A DNA stretch of 64,000 nucleotides, taken from positions 1-64,000 of the forward strand of contig NZ_JADOET010000004.1 in assembly GCF_015645385.1 (NCBI RefSeq), in the 5' to 3' direction. Positions 27,509-36,415 of this stretch are shown one piece after another. Every line of letters begins with the position of its first letter. Within the stretch, counting starts at the first letter, position 1. This stretch comes from Winogradskyella marina (GTDB lineage Bacteria; Bacteroidota; Bacteroidia; Flavobacteriales; Flavobacteriaceae). The translations under genes were made by a program, and so were the position numbers. The notes beneath the pieces are model-generated. The model had not been told where the DNA came from and ran no database searches. It was given only the letters and a program-made list of their open reading frames with translations.

Positions 27509-27968
27509 TTAAACGTATAGGCACATAAAAATCCTCTTCAGAATCTGAACTACCATTTTTATACTTTTCTCCCATCACTTGAAAATGTGGTCTAGCGTCA
27601 ATATCATAGCCAGATGTTGGTAACCATTCCGTCATTATTTTTTGATATGTTGCACCTGCATCCATTCCTTTATGATTAAATATAGCATAGTCTCCTTGAG
27701 GAATCATAAACGTTTCCATAGCCTCTGGAAGATTATGATCATCTAAAACTTCTGCACATGCCCAAATATCAAAAGGCTTTTCGAGATTGTTGAAATCAGA
27801 ATAAATTTGTATGGCGATTAAGTCTTCAGACGCCAAATTCTCTATTTCATGTTTTCTCGGCATAAACTGTTTCCAAAGCGCCATGATTTTATGCTGTTCA
27901 TTCATTTTGATTTTAGCAGACAAACCAATTACCTTAATTTCAGAGCAGTTTTTTATTTTAGGAATCAT
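27498..27968 (-). CDS. GyrI-like / AraC effector-binding domain protein
   Basis: 156 residues from MIPKIKNCSEI at 27968. A longer frame opens at 28058, but its extra 30 codons run through the terminator at 28007-28030 and read like noise, so the internal start is preferred. The whole protein is one effector-binding (SOUL/GyrI-like) domain: IKVIGLSAK, LWKQFMPRKHEI, YAIFNHKGMDAGATYQKIMTEWLP. Such single-domain proteins bind small aromatic or cationic ligands. Convergent with topB. Confidence 0.8.
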   Translation of the reverse strand: MIPKIKNCSEIKVIGLSAKIKMNEQHKIMALWKQFMPRKHEIENLASEDLIAIQIYSDFNNLEKPFDIWACAEVLDDHNLPEAMETFMIPQGDYAIFNHKGMDAGATYQKIMTEWLPTSGYDIDARPHFQVMGEKYKNGSSDSEEDFYVPIRLIKN

Positions 27969-28006
27969 AGGTCTAAAGGACTTTTGAATCGTGAATATAT
28001 AAAAAA

Positions 28007-28030
28007 AGCACAAGCGTTTAAACTTGTGCT
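28007..28030 (-). terminator. Intrinsic terminator of the fasciclin gene
   Basis: AGCACAAG/CTTGTGCT stem with an 8-nt loop, and T-run on the minus strand. It sits between the fasciclin stop at 28099 and the GyrI-like start. Confidence 0.8.
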
Positions 28031-28098
28031 TAAAAGAATTAGTATGAACACCAACCAATAATCTTATACTAATTCTTTATCCAACTAAAAATTATGTT

Positions 28099-28674
28099 TT
28101 AGTTACTCGGTAACACTACAGTGTCAATGACATGAATAACACCATTAGACTGGTTAACATCTGCAATTGTCACGGTAGATGTATTACCTGAAACATCTTT
28201 TAGTATTAATTGTTTTCCGTCCAACATAGCTGATATCATAGCTCCGTTTACCGTTTTAAAAGTGACCTTTCCTCCGCCTTTTTTAATGGCCTTCATTATA
28301 TCTTTGCTACTAAATTTTCCAGCAAGAACATGATAGGTTAATACAGATTGTAGCGTTCCTTTGTTTTCAGGCTTTAATAATGCTGTAACAGTTCCTTCTG
28401 GTAAGTTTTCGAATGCAGCATTTGTTGGTGCAAACACAGTAAATGGTCCATCTCCTTGTAATGTTTCTACCAGTTCAGCAGCTTTTACAGCAGCAACTAA
28501 AGTGGTATGATCTTTAGAATTTACTGCGTTAGACACGATATCTTTAGAAGGATACATTTCTGCACCACCAACCATTTTTGTATCCTTTTGCATTTTACTC
28601 TGAGCCGTTACTGCTGTTCCTAATAGTAATGCTGCTGCCAATGTTAATGTTGAAATAAATGTTCTCGTTTTCAT
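28099..28674 (-). CDS. Secreted fasciclin (FAS1) domain protein
   Basis: 191 residues. A signal peptide at about 1-24 (LAAALLLGTAVTAQ) is followed by a short linker and one FAS1 domain from about 45 to the end: H1 motif GPFTVFAPTNAAFENLP, YHVLAGK, and the H2-like VIHVIDTVVLPSN. FAS1 domains mediate adhesion or ligand binding at the cell surface or in the periplasm. It is monocistronic with its own terminator. Confidence 0.92.
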   Translation of the reverse strand: MKTRTFISTLTLAAALLLGTAVTAQSKMQKDTKMVGGAEMYPSKDIVSNAVNSKDHTTLVAAVKAAELVETLQGDGPFTVFAPTNAAFENLPEGTVTALLKPENKGTLQSVLTYHVLAGKFSSKDIMKAIKKGGGKVTFKTVNGAMISAMLDGKQLILKDVSGNTSTVTIADVNQSNGVIHVIDTVVLPSN

Positions 28675-28891
28675 AGTTTAAGTTTTAAATGAATTGTTTC
28701 TCTACCTACGACGTTTTTGATAGAGCGGTTTTAAAAAACTTAATTATTTAATCTAACAAGTGCTTTTATTTATTTGGAAAGGCTTTATTTATTGACATGG
28801 TAAGTACACTTAACCAAACGCCAGAACTATAATTTTGATTCCAATAGGTTTCGAAACCTGTATGTTACGGTAAAACGGGTTGTAATAAAAA

Positions 28892-28916
28892 AAGCCACTA
28901 TCATAGATAATGGCTT
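28892..28916 (-). terminator. Intrinsic terminator of the cold-shock gene
   Basis: AAGCCATTATC / GATAGTGGCTT stem on the minus strand followed by T7, 30 bp after the stop at 28947. Confidence 0.8.
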
Positions 28917-28946
28917 TTAATATGTGTTCTATTGTAACTAAAACTG

Positions 28947-29405
28947 TTACGCTTGCTTAACTCTTACGGCATTCATTCCTCGTTGTCCTTTTTCTAATTC
29001 AAAAGTAACTTTGTCGTTTTCTGCAATATCATCAATAATACCACTGACGTGCGTAAAATGCTTTTCATTCGTTTCCGTATCGATAATAAATCCAAACCCT
29101 TTTGAATTATCATAGAAAGAAACTTTTCCTGTTCTAATTGGATCAAACGGTTCTTCGTCAGATTCTTCTTTTGTAGGTACACCAAGGACAATGTTTTTAG
29201 CCTTAACTTTCACCTTCATTGAAGGATCTGGTGGTGTGTCTGTAAGATTTCCATTATGGTCTACATAAGCCATAGGAATTCCTCCTGTACCGTTTTCTTC
29301 TTTTTCGAGTTTACGCGCTTCCATTTTCTTACGCTTATCTTCTCGTTTTTTTAATCGTTTTTTTTCTTTTTCACTTTTACTAAAAGTCTGTTGTGATTTA
29401 GCCAT
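28947..29405 (-). CDS. Cold-shock domain protein with basic N-terminal extension
   Basis: 152 residues. Residues 1-36 are a lysine/arginine/glutamate-rich helix, followed by a linker to about 85. A cold-shock domain fills the C-terminus (about 92-152): RNP-1 KGFGFI, RNP-2-like KHFTHVSGI, and VTFELEKGQRGMNAVRV. The expected role is a single-stranded nucleic acid chaperone in the cytoplasm; the basic tail may add RNA affinity. A truncated relative is present at 16206-16274. Confidence 0.88.
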   Translation of the reverse strand: MAKSQQTFSKSEKEKKRLKKREDKRKKMEARKLEKEENGTGGIPMAYVDHNGNLTDTPPDPSMKVKVKAKNIVLGVPTKEESDEEPFDPIRTGKVSFYDNSKGFGFIIDTETNEKHFTHVSGIIDDIAENDKVTFELEKGQRGMNAVRVKQA

Positions 29406-29732
29406 TCGTAGTTTTAAAAATTAATATGTGTGTGTGCTTTTGAAAATATCTATAATGCAAACAAGTTAATCAACTTAACAATGAATAGTATTAAAATCTA
29501 GAAAAATAACTTTAAGAATAATGTTATTTGTGTAGTATATCTTCAATAAACTGATTACAAAGATACAATTTCTATACCAAATATTAAATTTTAAAGCTTA
29601 TAAACAATTACTAAATGTACTCTAGAGCTGTGATTAGAGTGTTTTAACACCTCATTTTCGACACCTAAATTACACAATGCTTTTAAATCATCGGTGACTT
29701 ATGTTCATTAACTTATTGAACAATCATAGCGA
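29406..29732. other. 327-bp gene-free spacer
   Basis: AT-rich. No gene, repeat or terminator that I can support. Confidence 0.6.
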
Positions 29733-30194
29733 CTACAACTTAACTAACTTACCTGTATATAGCACTTTATCTGAGCCATTTCCTGTTAAAGTTAAAAAAG
29801 CGTTTCCATTTGGTTTTACATCAATAGCAATCGCGTAATCTGTAGTTTTCATCACAATTGATATCTGCTGTTTTTCATCATCAAAAGCGGTGTTAATTTT
29901 ACTTTTGTCGTCTTTTATAGTGTGAATAGTACCTGTTTTTGAAAACTCATGCAACTGACCTTCAACCTCAAACTTATTAATACGTAATTGGTTGATTGCT
30001 CCATCTAGAATTTCTCTTTCTTGACTGTTATGCACAACATTTGCAACAAATTGATAATGTTGTGATTTAACGGCCACTTTTGAATTGTGATAAGTTGAAG
30101 CAAATAGTTCCTGTTGGCTTTTTTTAGACTGCGCCATTACAAAAGTTGAAGCGGAAAGACTAAATAGTAGTGCTAATAAAATTAATTTTTTCAT
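29733..30194 (-). CDS. Secreted DUF4251-like protein
   Basis: 153 residues. The signal peptide ends near ASTFVMAQ (residue 22). The mature part has the alternating beta pattern of DUF4251 (HYQFVANVVHNSQ, INKFEVEGQLHEFSKTG, QQISIVMKTTDYAIAIDVKPNGNAFLTLTG). It begins 12 bp after the stop of the upstream metalloprotease gene, so the two are co-transcribed and probably both periplasmic or on the outer membrane. The family match is by pattern only. Confidence 0.7.
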   Translation of the reverse strand: MKKLILLALLFSLSASTFVMAQSKKSQQELFASTYHNSKVAVKSQHYQFVANVVHNSQEREILDGAINQLRINKFEVEGQLHEFSKTGTIHTIKDDKSKINTAFDDEKQQISIVMKTTDYAIAIDVKPNGNAFLTLTGNGSDKVLYTGKLVKL

Positions 30195-30206
30195 AGTTTA
30201 AAATTC

Positions 30207-32675
30207 TTATTTTGGATCTAAGATAGTATTAATGCGTTCAATAGCATCTTGATAATGGTATTTTGTTTCAGTATCTATGTTTCTTTTTGATGCTGATGTA
30301 AGCATGCGTTTTATAACATTTAATTCACCTCTAACCAAAGCTCTAATATCAGATTGATTAACGTTAAAATATTGTCGACTACGTTTTGGATCTAATTCGT
30401 CTGTCATTAAATCGAACATCGCGTCTAAATAAACACGTTGCAAATTACGTCTATAAACTGAAACATTGGCACCTAATTTTGCTTCAGACCAAATTCCTGC
30501 TCTTACATCCGTCAATAATTCTAATGCTGAATAGTTTTTAGAATCTAACGCATTATGATCTATAAGTCGGCCTAAACGCTCAAAACTCAATATGTTATTT
30601 AAGTGTCTTGCTTGCAAACCTCTAATACGATCTGTATAACCTGCATAATTTATATTTTGAAGAATAGACTTATCAATTAACCACGTTGGTGTTTCAAAAG
30701 CGTTTTCTTGCAACCATTGTAATGCTGATTTCTGATATGTTTTAGACACAGGACTAAAAACATCACCGTCTTGAGATGGATTTTTTGTCACTTCCTCTAC
30801 TCCACCAATATGAGTTACAACGTGACCAACATAACGACTCCAAACACTTAGTAATTCACCATAAAGCTCTTCAAGGTCTTCATAGTTATCTGTTTTATCA
30901 CTCGTCCAACTTGTTAAGTTTTTAGCAACTATTTTTAAGTTTTTGAGTCCATACGTACTTGCTTTAATACTATTATTTCCAATGTCTTCAGTTTGTGCAG
31001 TAGGATCGTGGCTGCCACGAGCACCAAATTTATAGATTGGATTACCTGCTTTTTCATTCACCCAACCTTTTAAGGTTTCTATCTCATCTTCTGCCGATTT
31101 TGCTCCATCGATATAGCGGTAACCATAATTAATGGCATACGCATCATAAGGTCCTAATTGTCTAATAAACCTAATGTTTTCATCACCTGGTTGCGCAATA
31201 TAATTGTAGCGTGCGTAATCCATAATGGTTGCCGCAATGCCATTTTTTTGTGTGAAATCACCATCTCTATAACTTTCAACATCGTAAGCGTAACTTGCAC
31301 TCATGTTGTGTGGTAAACCTAGGGTGTGTCCAACCTCATGTGCTATAACCATTTTCATCATTTCACCAATTTCTTCTTTTGGTGTATTTAAAGATCTCGC
31401 TAAAGGATTTGCAGCTCCCGTTTCTAACAAGTAACGGTTTCTATACGAACGCAAATGATTGTGGTACCAAATAATATCGCTTTCAATAATTTCTCCACTT
31501 CTAGGATCGGAAACACTTGGTCCTGTTGCATTTCTTGTTGTACTCGCTACATATCGTACTACTGAATACCTTATGTCTTCTGGACTAAAATCTGGATCTT
31601 CTTCTTTAGTTGGAGGGTCTTTTGCAATAATAGCATTTTTAAATCCTGCTGCTTCAAAAGCTTTTTGCCACAGTTCGATACCCTCTTTCATGTACGACCT
31701 AAATTTCATTGGGGTTGCTGGATCCAAATAGTAAACGATTGGCTTTACAGGCTCAACGAGTTCTCCACGATTATACGCTGCAATATCTTTTGGAACTAAC
31801 TTCCATCGTCTTAAATAGGTCTTTTCATCAGACTTTAATTCTTCACTGCTATAATCATATTTACTTGTTGTAAACCAACCTACGCGCTCGTCATAAAGAC
31901 GTGGTTGCATCGGTGTTTTTGGCAGTAAAATCATAGACTGATTCATCTGTACGCTAATCGTTTCGTCACCAGTATTTACTGGAGGTTCTGCAGCGTTATA
32001 AGTAAAATCTTGAATAACTTCTATGTTCTCAGGAAAACTTTTAACCGAATTAATAAAACTTCTCGATTTGTCTAAATTTTTCACCTTATAAGAAGAACGC
32101 AATCTTGAAGACAAGCCACTAATAGATTTTACATCTGAGCTATAGAAGCTGGTAACATCAATAACTACAGCAGATGAATCTTTTGAAAATGCTGCGATAT
32201 CAAAAGCATATAATGTTGGTTCATAATTATTAGACTTTACCGAAACATGAATAGGTAAACTATCTGCAGCCACAGCACTTGATGACTTTTCCTTAATTAA
32301 AATTTTGTTTTTAAAACGTTCCCAATTAATCATTCGCGTATTGGTTTTTGTACCAGCATTAACATAACCTCCACCTAAATTTGAAGGTAATTTAGCAAAA
32401 CGACTCACCAATAACATATCGGTATTGAGGTGTTCCATTGGGATTTCAAAATAGTATTTTTCACCTACGATATGCACATCAAATAAACCACTATCTGAAA
32501 TAGCATCTTTAGTTATCACTTTTTCGTAGTCTTTAATGTTGCCATTAGTCTTTTTAGACATTTTTGATTGCACTTGTGCTGATTGATTGTTGGCTTTTTT
32601 CTTACCAGCAGACTGTGCTGTTGCACAAGATAAAATGATAGACGAACAGACGACAAGGACTAGAATTTTTTTCAT
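30207..32675 (-). CDS. Zinc-dependent metalloprotease (DUF5117/DUF4953) lipoprotein
   Basis: 822 residues. The signal ends in a lipobox (IILSCATA), so Cys17 is probably lipidated. Residues 60-330 match DUF5117/DUF5118, and the catalytic region DUF4953 has H446-E447-x2-H450-x5-H456 (HEVGHTLGLPH), an extended metzincin-like zinc site, followed by a Met-containing turn. This is a large outer-membrane or periplasmic protease family of Bacteroidetes. It is first in a two-gene operon with the DUF4251-like gene, with a 12-bp gap. Confidence 0.88.
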   Translation of the reverse strand: MKKILVLVVCSSIILSCATAQSAGKKKANNQSAQVQSKMSKKTNGNIKDYEKVITKDAISDSGLFDVHIVGEKYYFEIPMEHLNTDMLLVSRFAKLPSNLGGGYVNAGTKTNTRMINWERFKNKILIKEKSSSAVAADSLPIHVSVKSNNYEPTLYAFDIAAFSKDSSAVVIDVTSFYSSDVKSISGLSSRLRSSYKVKNLDKSRSFINSVKSFPENIEVIQDFTYNAAEPPVNTGDETISVQMNQSMILLPKTPMQPRLYDERVGWFTTSKYDYSSEELKSDEKTYLRRWKLVPKDIAAYNRGELVEPVKPIVYYLDPATPMKFRSYMKEGIELWQKAFEAAGFKNAIIAKDPPTKEEDPDFSPEDIRYSVVRYVASTTRNATGPSVSDPRSGEIIESDIIWYHNHLRSYRNRYLLETGAANPLARSLNTPKEEIGEMMKMVIAHEVGHTLGLPHNMSASYAYDVESYRDGDFTQKNGIAATIMDYARYNYIAQPGDENIRFIRQLGPYDAYAINYGYRYIDGAKSAEDEIETLKGWVNEKAGNPIYKFGARGSHDPTAQTEDIGNNSIKASTYGLKNLKIVAKNLTSWTSDKTDNYEDLEELYGELLSVWSRYVGHVVTHIGGVEEVTKNPSQDGDVFSPVSKTYQKSALQWLQENAFETPTWLIDKSILQNINYAGYTDRIRGLQARHLNNILSFERLGRLIDHNALDSKNYSALELLTDVRAGIWSEAKLGANVSVYRRNLQRVYLDAMFDLMTDELDPKRSRQYFNVNQSDIRALVRGELNVIKRMLTSASKRNIDTETKYHYQDAIERINTILDPK

Positions 32676-32784
32676 GTTTAAAAGTTAGTTGGTTAAAATT
32701 TTGTCTAAAATAAATAATAAAAATTTAGTTCTTTAAAATTTCTTAAAAGCTGTTAAATTCTTCTCTTATTAGTTAATTCTAAAG

Positions 32785-32792
32785 TACTTTTG
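32785..32792 (+). promoter_or_regulatory. Candidate -7 box TACTTTTG
   Basis: A perfect TAnnTTTG 16 bp before the ATG of the DUF3817 gene. No clear -33 TTTG, so the call is tentative. Confidence 0.4.
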
Positions 32793-32808
32793 CGTAAAGT
32801 TTAATTTT

Positions 32809-33111
32809 ATGCAAAAATTATTACCTGTTTTTAGGATTATAGCTTTGCTTGAAGGGGTTTCTTACATATTATTGTTGTTTATTGCTACACCGATAAAGTA
32901 TTTATCTGACGATCCACAATATGTAACAATGCTAGGAATGCCGCATGGTATTTTATTCATGGCCTATGTTGTATTTGCTGTATTAATAAGTTCTGATATG
33001 AAGTGGCCAACACGCACACTTTGGATTATTTTATTTGCTTCTATCATTCCTTTTGGTACATTTTATATTGATAAAAAATATTTAACAAAGTCTGGACGTG
33101 CTAAACATTAA
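32809..33111 (+). CDS. DUF3817 membrane protein
   Basis: 100 residues with three membrane helices: about 7-26, 47-64 and 71-87. It carries the family pattern LEGVSYILLLF ... GMPHGILFMAYVV. The family consists of small integral membrane proteins of unknown role, often next to transporters. Its end overlaps the GTG start of the MscS-type channel gene by 14 bp, which implies coupled translation. Confidence 0.85.
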   Translation: MQKLLPVFRIIALLEGVSYILLLFIATPIKYLSDDPQYVTMLGMPHGILFMAYVVFAVLISSDMKWPTRTLWIILFASIIPFGTFYIDKKYLTKSGRAKH

Positions 33112-34339
33112 ACACATTTTATATCATTTTCTAATAGAAAAAGGCTTTTCAGAAGATACTGCCAAGTACCTTAATATGCTTGGGCTTTTATTAGCGCTCA
33201 TATTAATAGCGTTTATAGTTGACTATATTACGAAACGATTCCTTTGGCGATTTTCGGCAAGTATTGCAAAACGAACTAAAACCGATTTTGACAATATTTT
33301 AATTACCAATAAATTACCAAGAAACATAGCGCATATAATTCCGTTATTACTATTAATAGAATTTGTGCCTCAGGTATTTTCAGATTTTGATACTGCAAAT
33401 ATTATCATCGAAAAAACCATAGTAATTATCACTATTGTGCTTACACTTCAAATTATAAGAAGTTTTTTAAGCTCTATTAAAGATTACCTAAAAACATTAC
33501 CGAATTATAAAGACAAACCTATTGATAGTTATGTTCAGGTCTTTATGATTTTTGCATGGCTCCTTGGGATATTTTCAATTTTAGCCATTATTACAGGTGT
33601 TTCATTTCTTAAGTTCGCCACAACTTTAGGTGCAGCTTCAGCCGTTATTCTATTAATTTTTAAAGATACCATTTTAGGTTTTGTAGCTAGTCTTCAGGTC
33701 TCTATAAATGATATGGTACGTATTGGAGACTGGATTACCTTTGAAAAGTATGGTGCAGATGGTGATGTTATAGAAATTAACTTGGCAACTGTAAAAGTTC
33801 AGAACTGGGATAAAACCATCACTACCATTCCAACCTATGCTTTAATTTCCGATTCATTTAAGAACTGGAGAGGCATGATGGATTCTGGAGGACGACGTAT
33901 TAAACGATCTGTTATTGTAAAAACATCTACAATCAACTTTTTAACCCCTGAAGATATTGAGCGTTTGAGTAAAATTCAATTAGTTTCTGACTATTTAAAA
34001 ACACGTTCTACCGAAATTGAAACCTTTAATAACCAACACGATATTGACAAATCTGTTTTAATTAACGGTAGAAACCTTACTAATTTTGGTGTGTTTAGAA
34101 AATACCTTCAAACCTATATTGAAAACCACTCGGCCATAAACAAAAACATGACTTTAATGGTACGTCAATTAGAGCCTACTCCTCAAGGCATACCAATGGA
34201 GATTTACGCCTTTAGTAGCGATCAACGTTGGAAGAATTATGAATATATCTTAGGTGATATCTTCGACCATATTCTAGCTTCGGTAAAGTATTTTGATTTG
34301 GAAATTTACGAGCTTTCGTTAGGAAATAATACTAACTAG
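33098..34339 (+). CDS. MscS-family mechanosensitive channel (YbdG-like)
   Basis: 413 residues from a GTG start at 33098, inside the end of the DUF3817 gene. Five membrane helices occupy about 1-200. The MscS core covers about 150-300: the pore-lining helix ATTLGAASAVILLIFKDTILGFVASLQVSINDMVRIGDWI and the beta domain TFEKYGADGDVIEINLATVKVQNWD. The C-terminal part (RNLTNFGVFRKYLQTYIENH) resembles E. coli YbdG, which has about the same length. It relieves osmotic pressure at the inner membrane. Confidence 0.88.
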   Translation: MLNIKHILYHFLIEKGFSEDTAKYLNMLGLLLALILIAFIVDYITKRFLWRFSASIAKRTKTDFDNILITNKLPRNIAHIIPLLLLIEFVPQVFSDFDTANIIIEKTIVIITIVLTLQIIRSFLSSIKDYLKTLPNYKDKPIDSYVQVFMIFAWLLGIFSILAIITGVSFLKFATTLGAASAVILLIFKDTILGFVASLQVSINDMVRIGDWITFEKYGADGDVIEINLATVKVQNWDKTITTIPTYALISDSFKNWRGMMDSGGRRIKRSVIVKTSTINFLTPEDIERLSKIQLVSDYLKTRSTEIETFNNQHDIDKSVLINGRNLTNFGVFRKYLQTYIENHSAINKNMTLMVRQLEPTPQGIPMEIYAFSSDQRWKNYEYILGDIFDHILASVKYFDLEIYELSLGNNTN

Positions 34340-34721
34340 GCAGTCTATCTCTCACAAATTCAATTTTAGTTTTTCCGTGTGGAGATGGAGTTCCATCGGC
34401 TCCTAAGTTGACCATAATAATATTATCTACGGTAAGAATCGTCTCTCTTGTCATCTTGTTTCTAACTTCGCAAATTAAGGTTAATGACGAGGTGCCAAAC
34501 TTTTTAACGTCGATACCAATTTCTACAATATCACCTTGACGAGCGGAAGCCATAAAATTAATTTCAGAAATGTATTTAGTAACCACTTTAGAGTTTTCTA
34601 ACTGAATGGTTGTATAGAGTGCTGCTTCTTCATCTATCCATGCTAACAGTCGTCCACCAAACAGTGAGCCATTAGGATTTAAATCTTCGGGTTTTACCCA
34701 TTTTCTTGTGTGAAATCTCAT
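34332..34721 (-). CDS. Acyl-CoA thioesterase (hotdog fold, YciA-like)
   Basis: 129 residues with a hotdog fold: LNPNGSLFGGRLLAWIDEEAALYTT holds the conserved Gly-Gly and Asp in the substrate helix, and KYISEINFMASARQGDIVEIGIDV the central strands. It hydrolyses acyl-CoA esters in the cytoplasm. Convergent with the MscS-type gene, with the two 3' ends overlapping by 8 bp. Confidence 0.88.
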   Translation of the reverse strand: MRFHTRKWVKPEDLNPNGSLFGGRLLAWIDEEAALYTTIQLENSKVVTKYISEINFMASARQGDIVEIGIDVKKFGTSSLTLICEVRNKMTRETILTVDNIIMVNLGADGTPSPHGKTKIEFVRDRLPS

Positions 34722-34911
34722 AGTTTTTCTTTAAAATTCTTGTTTAGTATAAAGGTAAAACTTCTTTCGTTTTTATGGCGTTTAATTCTATTTGATTTTT
34801 GAATAATAAAATATGCTATGTTAATAAGACCGTTAACAAGATAATACGCATACAAATTGAAGCGCTACCTAATTCCGTATTTTTATTTCAAATTAATCCT
34901 TAAATCATTTC

Positions 34912-35331
34912 ATGATGACTACAAGATTTAATAACCTACTCTCCATTAGACCCGAAATTTTATCTGCAAAAATTTATAATGAAACAAGTGCAGACGAAGC
35001 ATTTCAAAACAAAACATTACGACCAATAATTAAATTACAACACGATTTGTTTATTGCTGTTTTTAAAAATTATGTAGTAAAACATAAAAATATTTTCTAC
35101 GATCTGACTCTAGAAGAACAACTAAAGTATATTGGCAACGCTATTCAGAAAGACATAAAATTCAGAAATTCTTTAAAAGGTATGATTATTGGCCAATTTA
35201 CAGTTGAAGAATATGAAACGTATATTAAAAATTCATCTGCTTTAAATAAACGCATGATGACTATTGTAAAAGAGCGATTGATTCAAAGTATTCAATTATT
35301 TACTGCGCCAGAAGTTCTTCAGGAAGTTTAG
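34912..35331 (+). CDS. Hypothetical protein, flavobacterial
   Basis: 139 residues, mostly helical, with no signal peptide. Distinctive stretches are LRPIIKLQHDLFIAVFKNYV, LTLEEQLKYIGNAIQKDIKFRNSLKGMIIGQFT and a final helix of charged residues. The start is MMTTRFN at 34912. Conserved hypothetical in look, with no domain I can name. It stands alone between convergent neighbours. Confidence 0.65.
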   Translation: MMTTRFNNLLSIRPEILSAKIYNETSADEAFQNKTLRPIIKLQHDLFIAVFKNYVVKHKNIFYDLTLEEQLKYIGNAIQKDIKFRNSLKGMIIGQFTVEEYETYIKNSSALNKRMMTIVKERLIQSIQLFTAPEVLQEV

Positions 35332-35376
35332 TCTGTAGCATAGCCAACCATTTCTTAAACGATCAGTTACGCTATT

Positions 35377-36054
35377 TTATAATAAGGATTCACCATTTAA
35401 ATTCGTGGTAAGCACATCACTCATGTAATTAAAAAATGGTCTTACCGTTTTAAATGCATCATTAACCTCTTGAAGAAAATCAGCTGCTAAAACGTCTTGG
35501 TCTGTATATGTTTTGACAAAGATAAACTGCTTTCTCCTTATAAGGTCTATTGACGGATGAGTTTTATCAAAACCTTTGGGTGCTGTTTTTAATTCATCTC
35601 CTGATAACTCTCCCCAAGTATTTTTAAAGGATTTATCTTTTAAAATAGCTCGCATTTCACTGTCGTCTGTTTCAAATTCTTTTCTAATTCGTAATAAGTC
35701 TTCTTTATTAGGATCCCAAAATCCTGTTGCAATAAAAGATTCGTTATTTGGTTGAATGTGCACATAATAGCCACCTCTAAGCTCTGGTTTTTTTCTAGCA
35801 AAAGAACCTGCAAAATGTGTTTTGTACGGTAACTTATTTTTAGAGAATCGTACATCTCTATAAATTCTAAATACTTTGATTTTTTCAATTTGATCGTGTA
35901 CATTCATTAATTCACCTAAATGGTTAAAAGCAACTTTCATTTTTGTCTCTAGTGCTTTAAACTCTGGTTTATGCTCGTTAAACCATTCGCGTTCATTATT
36001 GTTTTTAAGTTTTACTAAAAATGGAAATATGTCTTTTGGTATGGTATGGTTCAT
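35377..36054 (-). CDS. DUF2461 family protein
   Basis: 225 residues covering one DUF2461 domain (TIGR02453): FPFLVKLKNNNEREWFNEHKPEF, VFRIYRDVRFSKNKLPYKTHFAGSFAR, GGYYVHIQPNNESFIATGFWDP, KGFDKTHPSIDLIRRKQF. The family is widespread and its function is unknown. It is transcribed away from the small lipoprotein gene's terminator at 36104. Confidence 0.9.
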   Translation of the reverse strand: MNHTIPKDIFPFLVKLKNNNEREWFNEHKPEFKALETKMKVAFNHLGELMNVHDQIEKIKVFRIYRDVRFSKNKLPYKTHFAGSFARKKPELRGGYYVHIQPNNESFIATGFWDPNKEDLLRIRKEFETDDSEMRAILKDKSFKNTWGELSGDELKTAPKGFDKTHPSIDLIRRKQFIFVKTYTDQDVLAADFLQEVNDAFKTVRPFFNYMSDVLTTNLNGESLL

Positions 36055-36103
36055 TCGATGTATTTATTATAAGTCTTGAATTTCTTTTTATAAAAATAAA
36101 AAA

Positions 36104-36122
36104 AGCCATCGACTAGATGGCT
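36104..36122 (-). terminator. Intrinsic terminator of the small lipoprotein gene
   Basis: AGCCATC/GATGGCT with a 5-nt loop, followed by a T-run on the minus strand. It starts 26 bp beyond the stop codon at 36148. Confidence 0.8.
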
Positions 36123-36147
36123 TTAATATTATATAATTTAAGATGTA

Positions 36148-36315
36148 TTAGTCAATTGCGTCTTCTACATCATCTGCAGCATCTTCAATTGCATCTCCTG
36201 TATCGTCTACTGCATCTTCGATTTTATCACCTGTATCTTTCTGTTCTCTGCAACTTGTTGTTGTCATAATACTTAAACTAAATAAGGCTATAAATAAATA
36301 ACTAAACTTTTTCAT
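36148..36315 (-). CDS. Small acidic lipoprotein (55 residues)
   Basis: 55 residues, stop TAA at 36148-36150. The signal MKKFSYLFIALFSLSI is followed by a Cys at residue 22 (TTTSC), a lipobox-like site. The mature part is a short acidic repeat with the motif D-x2-E-D-A (KIEDAVDDTGDAIEDAADDVEDAID), probably an amphipathic acidic helix anchored at the membrane. A clean terminator follows it. Similar small acidic lipoproteins are common in flavobacteria but have no known function. Confidence 0.75.
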   Translation of the reverse strand: MKKFSYLFIALFSLSIMTTTSCREQKDTGDKIEDAVDDTGDAIEDAADDVEDAID

Positions 36316-36415
36316 TGTTTTTGGTTTTTAGTGGTTACTACTATTCAAATATCGTGTTGTTTTAAGGATAAGCTTTGCTCTAAACCTAAGACTTTTAACG
36401 CAATAGAATAAAGGC

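Noticed and set aside
27969..28058. Extended N-terminus of the GyrI-like protein
   Set aside because: It would translate through the fasciclin terminator; MIPKIKN is the likely start.
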